Assembly (NCBI RefSeq): GCF_000878135.1
Contig: NZ_JXQZ01000017.1
Span: 1 to 64,000, forward strand
Direction: 5' to 3'
Length of the DNA stretch: 64,000 nucleotides
Source of the DNA: Frigoribacterium sp. MEB024
GTDB lineage: Bacteria > Actinomycetota > Actinomycetes > Actinomycetales > Microbacteriaceae
Below, one piece after another: positions 55,482 through 64,000 of the stretch. Every line of letters begins with the position of its first letter. Within the stretch, counting starts at the first letter, position 1. Below the pieces are notes generated by a model. It did not search any database. It saw nothing but the letters and a program-made list of their open reading frames with translations, and was not told where the DNA came from. Position numbers and translations under genes: made by a program.

Positions 55482-55661
55482 GTGCGCAAATTCCTCTTCA
55501 ACGGCGCGATCATCAGCGCGATCTTCTCCGGCATCAGCCTCCTCAAGAGCCTGAGCGCCGGGCCGCGTGACTGGCGCCTCGCCCTCATGGCGATCAGCTG
55601 GGCGGCGTCCACCGCGATCGCCGTGGGCAACGTCATCGAGGCCGCGAACGACGACGACTGA
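55482..55661 (+). CDS. Small membrane protein (59 residues), unknown function
   Basis: A short frame from GTG 55482 with GGGAG 7 bases upstream. It has a hydrophobic N-terminal segment (residues 5-24), a Lys/Arg-containing turn (GPRDWR) and a second hydrophobic segment (29-50), then an acidic end (EAANDDD). TACCGT near 55448 could be its -10. A strong terminator hairpin follows 15 bases after the stop, supporting a real gene. No family recognised. Confidence 0.7.
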   Translation: MRKFLFNGAIISAIFSGISLLKSLSAGPRDWRLALMAISWAASTAIAVGNVIEAANDDD

Positions 55662-55676
55662 CGTCCGCCGAGACAC

Positions 55677-55716
55677 CGAGGAGGCGCGTCCCGCTCTGGC
55701 GGGGCGCGCCTCCTCG
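55677..55716. terminator. Bidirectional terminator built from two inverted GGAGGCGCG repeats
   Basis: An 18-bp stem (55677-55694 with 55699-55716, one G-T pair) with loop TCTG lies between converging genes: 15 bases after the small-protein stop and 14 bases after the mscS stop. The outer 12 bp of each arm are copies of the extended repeat CGAGGAGGCGCG in opposite orientation. Confidence 0.85.
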
Positions 55717-55730
55717 TCCGTGTGGTCGCT

Positions 55731-57023
55731 TCAGCGACGCCCGTCGACGCCGGGCGTCGGCCCGGCAGGGTCGCCGTCGGGACGGCCGACGGGCGGGCCC
55801 CCGGGCCGGCCCGCGACGTGCGGGTCGTGTTCCGCCTCGGCACCGAGCGAGGCCTCGTACTCGGCGATGTCGTGGATCGGGATGGCGGCCGTGAACAGCG
55901 CGGTGCGCTCGGAGTCCGCGTTGTCGCCGCTGAACAGACCGGAGGCGTCCGACGTCGAGCGGGGAGCCCGCCCGGTCGGCACCGGTTCGGCCTCGACCAT
56001 CTGCACCCGCGTCCGCGGGATCGACTGCGGGCTCTTCGCGTGCAGCCAGGCGATGAGGTCCTCGCGCACGAGGCAGCGCAGGTCGAACAGGGTCGGGGCG
56101 TCCTTCGCCGTGACCAGCACGCGGACGCGCACGTAGCCGGCCTGCGCGTCCGTGACCTGCAGCACCTTGGTGCGTCCGTCCCAGAGGTCGGTGCCGGCGA
56201 GGATCACGTCGAGCTCCTTCCGCATGGCGCCCGGGTCGACCCGCCAGTCCAGGTCTAACTCGACCGCGCCGAGCAGCTCGCTGTTGCGCCGCGTCCAGTT
56301 CTCGAACGGCGTGGTCGTGAAGTAGGTCGACGGCAGCACGAGTCGGCGGTCGTCCCAGACGTGCACGACCACGTACGAGAGCGTGATCTCCTCGATCAGG
56401 CCCCACTGCCCCTCGACCACGACGACGTCGTCGATGCGGATCGCGTCGCTGAAGGCCAGTTGGATGCCGGCGAAGACGTTGGCCAGCGTCGACTGAGCCG
56501 CGAGGCCCGCGACGACCGAGACCAGTCCCGCGCTGGCGAGGACGCTCGCGCCCACCGCCTCGACGCCCGGGAACCCGAGCAGCACGGTGCCCGCGGCGAG
56601 GATCACGATCAGGGCCACGGTCAACCGGCGCAGGATGAGCACCTGCGTCCGGACGCGACGGGCCACCCGGTTGTCGGGGGTGTCGACCCGGTAGCGCGAC
56701 AGACCGAGGTCCTCGAAGAAGATCGCGAGGGCACCCACGAACCAGGCCACGACGACGATGATGGCGCACCGGAAGGACTGCGAGACCCAGCCCTCCCCCG
56801 GGTAGTCCGCGGGCAGCAGCGAGTCGAACGACGTGGTCAGGGCGATGACGAGCAGCACGACGAGCAGCGTCGCGCGGAACGGGCGACGCATGCGCTTCAC
56901 GAACGCCTGCGCCCACTCCTTGCGCTTCGCGACCACTCCGACGACCGCACCGACCACGGCCGAGACGACGAAGGTGAGGACGACGGCGGCGACGAGCGAG
57001 ATGACGAGTTGTATCCAGGGCAT
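55731..57023 (-). CDS. MscS-family mechanosensitive channel
   Basis: A 430-residue MscS-like channel with four or five membrane segments. The pore-lining helix is ASVLASAGLVSVVAGLAAQSTLANVFAGIQLAF (about residues 160-190), followed by the beta domain (DDVVVVEGQWGLIEEITLSYVVV, LPSTYFTTTPFENW) and an extended C-terminal region. It releases solutes on hypo-osmotic shock, complementing betaine import and trehalose synthesis nearby. I chose ATG 57023 (MPWIQLV); an ATG at 57041 would add six residues. The last 50 residues are Pro/Gly-rich. Confidence 0.92.
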   Translation of the reverse strand: MPWIQLVISLVAAVVLTFVVSAVVGAVVGVVAKRKEWAQAFVKRMRRPFRATLLVVLLVIALTTSFDSLLPADYPGEGWVSQSFRCAIIVVVAWFVGALAIFFEDLGLSRYRVDTPDNRVARRVRTQVLILRRLTVALIVILAAGTVLLGFPGVEAVGASVLASAGLVSVVAGLAAQSTLANVFAGIQLAFSDAIRIDDVVVVEGQWGLIEEITLSYVVVHVWDDRRLVLPSTYFTTTPFENWTRRNSELLGAVELDLDWRVDPGAMRKELDVILAGTDLWDGRTKVLQVTDAQAGYVRVRVLVTAKDAPTLFDLRCLVREDLIAWLHAKSPQSIPRTRVQMVEAEPVPTGRAPRSTSDASGLFSGDNADSERTALFTAAIPIHDIAEYEASLGAEAEHDPHVAGRPGGPPVGRPDGDPAGPTPGVDGRR

Positions 57024-57072
57024 CCCCCGAGCCTGACGCATGACGCACGGCTCCGTCCCGGCTCGACCCTGG

Positions 57073-57078
57073 GACGAT
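57073..57078 (+). promoter_or_regulatory. Possible -10 element of a leaderless promoter (alpha/beta hydrolase)
   Basis: GACGAT lies six bases before the GTG at 57085. The match to TANNNT is poor at the first base. Confidence 0.3.
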
Positions 57079-57084
57079 GGAACG

Positions 57085-57900
57085 GTGAGACGATCCACAG
57101 CTTCCCGTCACGAGTCCGCCATGCCGTCGACGCCCGTGCGTCACCGGTCACGACGACGACGCGTGCTCAAGGGGGTGGCCCTCGGGCTGTTCGCGGTCGT
57201 GGTGCTCGCCGCCACGGGGTTCTTCGTCTGGGCCAAGACGCCGATGTCGGCGACGGCCGCCTCGCTCGCCTCGGTGTCCGCCGACGACCGGGTCGAGGTG
57301 ACGAGCAGGCCCGACACGGTCGTGATGCGACCGGCCGAGACGACCGCCACCGGCCAGGGTCTCGTCTTCGTCGCCGGCGCCCGGGTCGACCCGCAGGCCT
57401 ACGAGCAGACCTTCGCGGGGCTCGTCGCCACCGGCGTCACCGTCGTCGTCGAACGACCCACTCTCGGGTTCGGCATCCTCGACCCCCGTCCGCTGTCGAC
57501 CTTCACCGACCTCGCCCCCGAGGTCGACACGTGGGCCGTCGGTGGCCACTCGCTCGGCGGCGTGCGCGCCTGTCAGTACGCCGCCGACGACCGGGCGGTG
57601 GACGCGCTGGTGCTCCTCGGCTCGTACTGCGCGACCACCGACCTCTCGGACGACGACGAGCTGGCGGTCCTGAGCGTCGGGGGTTCCGAGGACGGCCTGA
57701 GCACCCCGGCGAAGATCGCGACGTACCGCGACATGCTGCCGGGCAGCGCGTCGGTGGTCGAGATCGACGGGTCGAACCACGCGCAGTTCGGCAGCTACGG
57801 CGAGCAGTCGGGCGACGGTTCGGCCACCATCTCGGACGAGGAGGCGCACGATCGGATCACGCGCCGGCTCACGTCGTTCTTCGCCGGCGTCGGTGGGTAG
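57085..57900 (+). CDS. Membrane-anchored alpha/beta hydrolase
   Basis: About 271 residues. A strongly basic start (RHRSRRRRVLKG) precedes one hydrophobic anchor (about residues 30-52). The exported domain has the nucleophile elbow GGHSLGG near residue 170, LLGSY, an acidic residue in GGSEDGLS and the catalytic His in IDGSNHAQFG. This is the dienelactone-hydrolase/alpha-beta hydrolase 5 pattern; the substrate is unknown. The GTG at 57085 fits the leaderless pattern, and ATG 57121 (MPSTPVR) is an alternative start. Confidence 0.87.
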   Translation: MRRSTASRHESAMPSTPVRHRSRRRRVLKGVALGLFAVVVLAATGFFVWAKTPMSATAASLASVSADDRVEVTSRPDTVVMRPAETTATGQGLVFVAGARVDPQAYEQTFAGLVATGVTVVVERPTLGFGILDPRPLSTFTDLAPEVDTWAVGGHSLGGVRACQYAADDRAVDALVLLGSYCATTDLSDDDELAVLSVGGSEDGLSTPAKIATYRDMLPGSASVVEIDGSNHAQFGSYGEQSGDGSATISDEEAHDRITRRLTSFFAGVGG

Positions 57901-57952
57901 GCTCCCGGGCGTTCGTCCGGCCTGACCGAGGACGGCCCGGCGCGGCGGTTGA

Positions 57953-58192
57953 TCAGATCGAGCGCTTGCGCTGCCGCAGGGCCTCGAGGGCGAGCCCCTC
58001 GGAGGGATACCGCCCGACGACCTCGCCCCAGCGGGGGTCGGCGCCGCGCAGCGCGACGAACGTGCCCTGCTCGGCCCGGACGTGGCCGAGCACGCGGTCG
58101 GGGGTCGACACCTGGACGAGGTCGGACGAGATGGTGCGCGTGATGACGCGGGCCATTCTCCTCAGGACGTCGGTCGGTGCGGTGGTGCTCAC
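57953..58192 (-). CDS. Small hypothetical protein (79 residues)
   Basis: A short basic protein from GTG 58192 preceded by GAGAGGCACC. It contains TPDRVLGHVRAEQGTFVALRG and EVVGRYPSEGLALEALRQR, a mixed strand-helix composition with no membrane segment. No family recognised. The larger open frame upstream (to 58531) overlaps opuAC and is rejected. Confidence 0.6.
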   Translation of the reverse strand: MSTTAPTDVLRRMARVITRTISSDLVQVSTPDRVLGHVRAEQGTFVALRGADPRWGEVVGRYPSEGLALEALRQRKRSI

Positions 58193-58380
58193 GTCTGGTG
58201 CCTCTCGTGCTGCAGGTGCGGGTGCTGCGGGGGCGTCTCGGTGACGTCCGTCGACGACGCTACCCGCGCCTCCCGGGGTGTGACCTCGGGGTTGCCTGTG
58301 CGTCGGATGTCGTCCGGCTGTGGTTTCACCCGGCTGCGTCACCCACCGACGGGTCCCGGTCCCGGCACCCCGCCGGTCGC

Positions 58381-58435
58381 CCGGCACGACGTCGCCCCGG
58401 TCGAGCGGGGCTCGGCCGGGGCGACGTCGTGCCGG
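58381..58435 (-). terminator. Terminator of the opuA operon
   Basis: A perfect 20-bp inverted repeat (58381-58400 with 58416-58435) and 15-base loop, 8 bases after the opuAC stop. It is the longest stem in the window and has no U-tract. Confidence 0.82.
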
Positions 58436-58442
58436 GATCGCA

Positions 58443-59357
58443 TCAGCTGGTGAGGCCGTCGACGTAGTCCTGGTTCTCGGAGATCCACTTCTCGACGACG
58501 GGGGCGTAGTCGTCGCCGTCGACCTCGTCACCGTTGAACATGGCGTTCTCGAGCGAGGACAGGGTCTCGGTGTCCATGTCGAAGCCCTGCAGCCACTCGG
58601 TCAGCTGCGGGAAGTTCGCCGTGAAGCTCTTCCCGCCGAAGGAGTGGATGCCCTCGGCGTCGCCCAGGGTGCCCTCGGGGTCGGCGAGGTCCTTGATCGG
58701 GAAGGCGTCGTAGGCCCAGTGGGGGCTCCAGAGCGTCACCGCGATGTTCTCGCCCGCATCGGTCGCGCTCTTCAGCTCGGTGAGCATGGCGGCGGTCGAC
58801 GAGGTCTGCAGCTGCATGTAGTCCAGGCCGTAGGTCGGGATCGTCTCGTCCTGGACCGCGGCGGTGAGGCCCGCCCCCGGCTCGATGCCGACGATCTTGC
58901 CACCAAACAGGTCGGCGTTGGCCGCCAGCTCGTCGAGCGAGTCGATCGGGGCGTCCTCGTTCACGGCGACCGCGAGCTTGGCGCCGTCGTTCCAGGCGCC
59001 GAGGTCGGTGAGGTCGTCACCGTACTGCTCGATGTACGAGGCGTGGGTCGTGGGCAGCCAGGTGTCGAGCACGACGTCGTAGTCGTCCGTCGTGAGGCCG
59101 CTGTAGACGGGAGCGACGTCGGCCGGCTTGAGGTTGACCGTGTAGCCCTTCTCCTCGAGGACGGTCTTCCACAGCCAGGAGGCCGCGATGCCCTCGTCCC
59201 AGCCGTTGAACACGGCGAGGTCGACGACGGCCTGGTCGCCGTTGTCGAGGGTCTCGCCCTCGGCCGACGAGCTGCTGCCGGGAGGCGAGCAGGCGGCCAG
59301 TCCGAGGACGGCGGTGGTGCCGAGGGCGATCGATGCGGCGATGGTGCGCTTCTTCAT
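58443..59357 (-). CDS. opuAC: Glycine betaine/proline ABC transporter substrate-binding lipoprotein
   Basis: A 304-residue OpuAC-type binding protein. The signal peptide ends in lipobox GLAACSP (about residues 19-25), followed by a Ser/Gly linker. Betaine-binding features include FNGWDEGIAASWLWKTVLEEKGY, DVVLDTWLPTTHASY, and LWSPHWAYDAFPIKDL with the conserved Trp residues of the aromatic cage. It lies 75 bp after the permease and ends in a strong hairpin. Catches betaine or related osmolytes outside the cell. Confidence 0.94.
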   Translation of the reverse strand: MKKRTIAASIALGTTAVLGLAACSPPGSSSSAEGETLDNGDQAVVDLAVFNGWDEGIAASWLWKTVLEEKGYTVNLKPADVAPVYSGLTTDDYDVVLDTWLPTTHASYIEQYGDDLTDLGAWNDGAKLAVAVNEDAPIDSLDELAANADLFGGKIVGIEPGAGLTAAVQDETIPTYGLDYMQLQTSSTAAMLTELKSATDAGENIAVTLWSPHWAYDAFPIKDLADPEGTLGDAEGIHSFGGKSFTANFPQLTEWLQGFDMDTETLSSLENAMFNGDEVDGDDYAPVVEKWISENQDYVDGLTS

Positions 59358-59432
59358 GTGGTCCTTTCGGGTGGTGCAGGAGGCGCGGGTCGGGTGGGTA
59401 CGTGTTGCTCCCGTCCCGCAGGTGGTCGGGGT

Positions 59433-60385
59433 CTAGGCCGAGGCCGTCGCGGGTTCGCGGCGGTCGGTCGGGGGCAGGGGCTGCTCGGCCTCCGCGCGGT
59501 CGGGAGCCGGGGTCGGAGGAACGGACCGGCGGTTCTGCGCCCTGGCCAGCCGCCGACCGCGACGGTCGGACCCGAGGGCCGCCGTCATGCGGTCGAGGAC
59601 GATCGCCAGGATGACGACCGAGACTCCGGCTTCGGCGCCCAGCCCCACGTCGATGCGGTTGAGGCTCGCGACGATGTCGCCGCCCAACCCGCCCGCGCCG
59701 ACCATGCCGGCGATGACGACCATCGACAGCGAGAGCATGATGACCTGGTTGACGCCGGCCATGATGCTGGGCTTCGCGAGCGGCAGCTGGATCTGACGCA
59801 GGATGCGCCACGGCGACGAGCCGAATGCCTGGCCGGCCTCGACCACCTCTTTGTCGACCCCGCGGATGCCGAGCTCGGTCAGGCGGACGCCGGGGGCCAT
59901 CGCGAAGACGATGGTCGCGACGATGCCGGGCACGACGCCGACGCGGAACAGCAGCAGGGCCGGGATCAGGTAGACGAAGGCGGGCGTCGTCTGCATGAAG
60001 TCGAGCACGGGCCGGATGATCTGCGACGCCACGGTCGACTTCGCGGCGAGCACGCCGAGGGGGATGCTCAGGGCGATCGCGAGCGTGCTGGCGACGAGCA
60101 CGAGGGCGAGGCTCGACATCGCGTTGTCCCACTGGTTGACCGTGCCGATGAACAGCAGGCCGACGGCCGTGCCGACCGAGAACTTCCAGCCCTTCGCGAC
60201 GAAGGCGAGGGCCGCGATCACGATGACGACCGCCCAGAACGGAGGCGCGCTCAGGAAGTACGCGACCCACTCGTAGAAGAACGTGAAGACCAGGCGGACG
60301 ACGTCGAAGAAGCCGCCGAGGTTGGTGGTGATCCAGTCGACGACGTCCGAGACCCAGGAGCCGAAGGGGATGCGGAGGTACTCGT

Positions 60386-60389
<4 letters not shown>
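59433..60389 (-). CDS. opuAB: Glycine betaine ABC transporter permease
   Basis: A 318-residue permease with an N-terminal amphipathic or extra-span region (MNEYLRIPFGSWVSDVVDW) and five to six spans. The conserved PVLDFMQTTPAFVYLIPALLLF and the EAA loop EVVEAGQAFGSSPWRILRQIQLPLAKP (near residue 185) identify the OpuAB/ProW group. The tail (residues 280-318) is Arg/Pro-rich. The ATG overlaps the opuAA stop (ATGA). Confidence 0.94.
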
Positions 60390-61657
<1,268 letters not shown>

Positions 61658-62147
61658 AGGTGTCTCCAGGCACGCCGAGGGGGCACCGGCCGCTCGGGCC
61701 GGCTCGCCGTCGGCGGCGATCGGGTCGGGCGAACGGGTCGACGACGCGTGCGGACCGTGTCGGCTCAAGCCCACCGTGGAACCACGGGGCGAACCTGTCC
61801 TCCGCCGGGTCGGTCATGGGACCGGACCCTCGCGCCACCAGACCGTACGACGACCGGAACCCGAACTGGTCGGACCATCGGTCGGCGCGTCCTGATGATG
61901 ACGGGCCCGGTCTCCCGGGCCTCCACGACCGTAGCCGACATCCGTCGTCCATCCGAATTGCGAACCGGCCCGACCACGCCTCCGGTGTACCCCGGTCACG
62001 GTGCGTCCCGGCGTGTCGCCCATGTCTGCGGGCTCGTCGATCGTCACCCATTCGTTACCCGCATGTGAATCGGCACCGCGCCTCCTGGGGGTTCGCCTGT
62101 CTCGCGACGGTGATGCGGACGAAACCGATAGGGGCTACGGTCGACCG
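61658..62147. other. 490-bp gene-free divergent region between opuAA and the amino acid permease
   Basis: The largest gap in the window. For opuAA, minus-strand TACGGT (61928-61933) with TTCGGA about 18 bp upstream is a possible promoter, leaving a leader of some 260 bases. For the permease, TACGGT (62136-62141) lies six bases before its ATG. One GGAGGCGCG copy is at 62077-62085. The first half is GC-rich like the coding DNA and the part after 61940 is less GC-rich. I see no convincing riboswitch fold, ORF or repeat. Confidence 0.5.
62136..62141 (+). promoter_or_regulatory. -10 element of a leaderless promoter (amino acid permease)
   Basis: TACGGT lies six bases before the ATG at 62148, with no ribosome site. 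Confidence 0.45.
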
Positions 62148-63686
62148 ATGACGAGTCCCACGAACGGGGGCGGCGACGCCTCCACCGAGACGCACCTCCC
62201 GCAAGACTTCTCGCACGAGCAAGAGGGCTTCCAGCACGGTCTCAAGCCGCGTCAGCTGCAGATGATCGCCATCGGCGGGGCGATCGGCACGGGGCTCTTC
62301 CTCGGAGCCGGCGGCCGTCTGGCCTCGGCCGGTCCGGCTCTCGCGATCGTGTTCGCGATCTGTGGCGTCTTCGCGTTCTTCATCCTGCGGGCCCTCGGCG
62401 AACTGGTGCTGCACCGCCCGTCGTCGGGGTCGTTCGTCTCGTACGCCCGCGAGTTCTTCGGTGAGAAGTTCGCCTACGCGGCCGGGTGGATGTACTTCCT
62501 GAACTGGGCCATGACGGCCATCGTCGACGTCACCGCGGTCGCCCTCTACCTGCACTACTGGTCGGCGTTCACCGCGGCACCCGACTGGTTGCTGGCCCTG
62601 GTGGCCCTCGCCGTGGTGCTCTCGGTCAACCTGCTGGCCGTGAAGGTCTTCGGCGAGATGGAGTTCTGGTTCGCGATCATCAAGGTCGCAGCCCTCGTGG
62701 TGTTCCTCGTGGTCGGCGTGGTGTGGCTCGCGGCGGCTTTCCCCGTCACACACGACGGTGCCGCGGTCGACACCGGTTGGGGACTCGTGGCGTCGTCGGG
62801 CATCCTGCCGAACGGACTGCTGCCGGCCGTGATCGTGGTCCAGGGCGTCGTCTTCGCCTATGCCGCGATCGAGTTGGTGGGCACGGCGTCGGGCGAGACC
62901 CAGAACCCGGAGAAGGTCGTGCCCCGCGCGATCAACACGGTCATCATCCGCATCGCGGTGTTCTACGTCGGGTCGCTGGTGCTGCTGTCGCTGCTGCTGC
63001 CCTACACGGCCTACAAGGCCGGCGAGAGCCCCTTCGTCACGTTCTTCGGCAGCATCGGCAGCCCCGAGGTGGGCGACATCGCGGGGTCGATCATGAACTT
63101 CGTGGTCGTGACGGCGGCGCTGTCGAGCCTGAACGCGGGACTCTACTCGACCGGCCGCGTGCTGCACTCGATGGGCATGAACGGCTCGGCCCCGAAGTTC
63201 ACGACGAAGATGTCGAAGGGCGGGGTGCCGTTCGGCGGCATCCTGCTGACCGCGAGCATCACCCTGCTGGGCGTTGTGCTGAACGCCATCGTCGGGGCGA
63301 ACACGGCGTTCGAGATCGTGCTGAACATCGCGTCCCTGGGCATCCTGACCGCCTGGGGCACGATCATCCTCTGCCAGATGCGACTCCGTCAGTGGGCCAA
63401 GCAGGGCAAGGCGAAGGAGCCCTCGTTCAAGCTGCCGGGTGCGCCGGTGACGAGCTATCTGACGCTGGCCTTCCTGGCCGCGGTCGTCGTCCTGATGGCG
63501 ATCGACTGGCCGATCGGGTCGTTCACGGTCATGTCGCTCGTCGTGATCATCCCCCTGCTGATGCTCGGTTGGCACCTGCAGCGCGACCGCATCCTCGCCG
63601 CCGCCCGCCTCCGTGAGGGCATGACGGGCCCCTACCCCGTGACCGGCCGCGACGCCGCCTCGCAGGTCCCCCGCGACGGCCAGTAG
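62148..63686 (+). CDS. Amino acid permease (APC superfamily, AAT type)
   Basis: A 512-residue secondary transporter with 12 predicted spans. The N-terminal family signature [25 protein letters not shown] lies near residues 31-55, [31 protein letters not shown] follows, and [23 protein letters not shown] is the conserved AAT block. It resembles the asparagine/GABA/proline-specific permeases, but the substrate cannot be fixed from sequence. Single gene divergent from the opuA operon. Confidence 0.93.
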   Translation: MTSPTNGGGDASTETHLPQDFSHEQEGFQHGLKPRQLQMIAIGGAIGTGLFLGAGGRLASAGPALAIVFAICGVFAFFILRALGELVLHRPSSGSFVSYAREFFGEKFAYAAGWMYFLNWAMTAIVDVTAVALYLHYWSAFTAAPDWLLALVALAVVLSVNLLAVKVFGEMEFWFAIIKVAALVVFLVVGVVWLAAAFPVTHDGAAVDTGWGLVASSGILPNGLLPAVIVVQGVVFAYAAIELVGTASGETQNPEKVVPRAINTVIIRIAVFYVGSLVLLSLLLPYTAYKAGESPFVTFFGSIGSPEVGDIAGSIMNFVVVTAALSSLNAGLYSTGRVLHSMGMNGSAPKFTTKMSKGGVPFGGILLTASITLLGVVLNAIVGANTAFEIVLNIASLGILTAWGTIILCQMRLRQWAKQGKAKEPSFKLPGAPVTSYLTLAFLAAVVVLMAIDWPIGSFTVMSLVVIIPLLMLGWHLQRDRILAAARLREGMTGPYPVTGRDAASQVPRDGQ

Positions 63687-63718
63687 CCCGATCTGCGGGG
63701 ACGGCCGCGGGGGTGTCC

Positions 63719-63724
63719 TATGGT
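63719..63724 (+). promoter_or_regulatory. -10 element of a leaderless promoter (acyltransferase-3 gene)
   Basis: TATGGT lies six bases before the GTG at 63731. Confidence 0.5.
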
Positions 63725-63730
63725 TGTCCG

Positions 63731-64000
63731 GTGTCGACGCGAGCCCCCTCCCACTCGGCAGTCGCGTCCGAGACGGGGCGACGGAATCGCCACACGTCAC
63801 TCGACGGGCTGAGGGGCCTGGCCGCCCTGGTGGTCGTCGCCCATCACGCCCTCCTCACGCAACCGTCCCTGGCGGCTCCGTACTACGCGCCCGACGTCCC
63901 CACCACAGGACTGACGCGCTGGGCGGTCAACACCCCCGTGCACCTGTTCTGGGCAGGTACCGAGGCGGTCTACCTCTTCTTCGTCCTGTCCGGCTTCGTC
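63731..64000 (+). CDS. Acyltransferase family 3 (OafA/YrhL-type) membrane protein, N-terminal part
   Basis: The first 90 residues of a gene cut by the window end. The family signature SLDGLRGLAALVVVAHH lies near residues 22-38, with the first membrane span and catalytic-site His, and GTEAVYLFFVLSGFV is the second conserved span. Members O-acetylate cell-surface polysaccharides or peptidoglycan. GTG start with TATGGT six bases upstream. Confidence 0.88.
   Translation, partial: MSTRAPSHSAVASETGRRNRHTSLDGLRGLAALVVVAHHALLTQPSLAAPYYAPDVPTTGLTRWAVNTPVHLFWAGTEAVYLFFVLSGFV

Overview
The window is about 72% GC (estimated by eye), densely coding, and carries the gene neighbourhoods of a high-GC Gram-positive actinobacterium. 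Markers include smc-mutM-rnc-rpmF-DUF177, thiL/DUF3515/ddl/gpsA/plsC/murA/leuD/leuC, class I ilvC, and an Mrp antiporter with a fused MnhA/B subunit. The gene order and the perfect actinobacterial-type SOS box suggest Microbacteriaceae (Curtobacterium/Frigoribacterium/Clavibacter-like). That placement is an inference and no rRNA gene is present to confirm it. I see no prophage, insertion sequence, CRISPR array or defence island, so this looks like ordinary chromosome.

Layout. 1-12561 (minus): smc (cut by the window edge), mutM, rnc, rpmF, DUF177, then a transglutaminase/DUF58/MoxR operon, coaD and recG. 12635-23372: an acyl-CoA dehydrogenase, rsmD (plus), thiL, a DUF3515 lipoprotein (plus), then a minus-strand envelope and leucine run of ddl, gpsA, plsC, murA, leuD and leuC. 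23586-33043 (plus): a tandem pair of PQQ-type beta-propeller proteins, alkB under a perfect LexA box, a LacI-type regulator with a sugar ABC importer that lacks its own ATPase, tRNA-Glu(CUC) (minus) and a metallo-beta-lactamase-fold protein. 33117-42309 (minus): serA, a mtlD operon with two small membrane proteins, then ilvC, ilvN, ilvB and ilvD. 42363-48960 (minus): the mnhA-C-D-E-F-G Na+/H+ antiporter operon. 49102-64000: otsA/otsB trehalose synthesis, a fructosamine-kinase-like gene divergent from corA, a TIM-barrel protein overlapping a convergent SLC13/ArsB-type permease, an MscS channel, an alpha/beta hydrolase, the opuAA-AB-AC glycine betaine importer, an amino acid permease and the start of an acyltransferase-3 gene. 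Trehalose, betaine uptake, MscS and Mrp together form an osmotic and ionic stress cluster of about 20 kb.

Most striking signal. The 9-mer GGAGGCGCG occurs at least 35 times by hand count, on both strands (21 plus, 14 minus), about one per 1.8 kb. A rough composition-based expectation is about five. Copies fall in every reading frame and are over-represented between genes. One inverted pair forms the stem of a terminator between convergent genes. This is the pattern of a DNA-uptake-type or other genome-wide signal sequence. Second tier: an SOS box on alkB, divergent leaderless gene pairs with overlapping -10 elements, and local codon-usage shifts within ilvD and the DUF177 gene.
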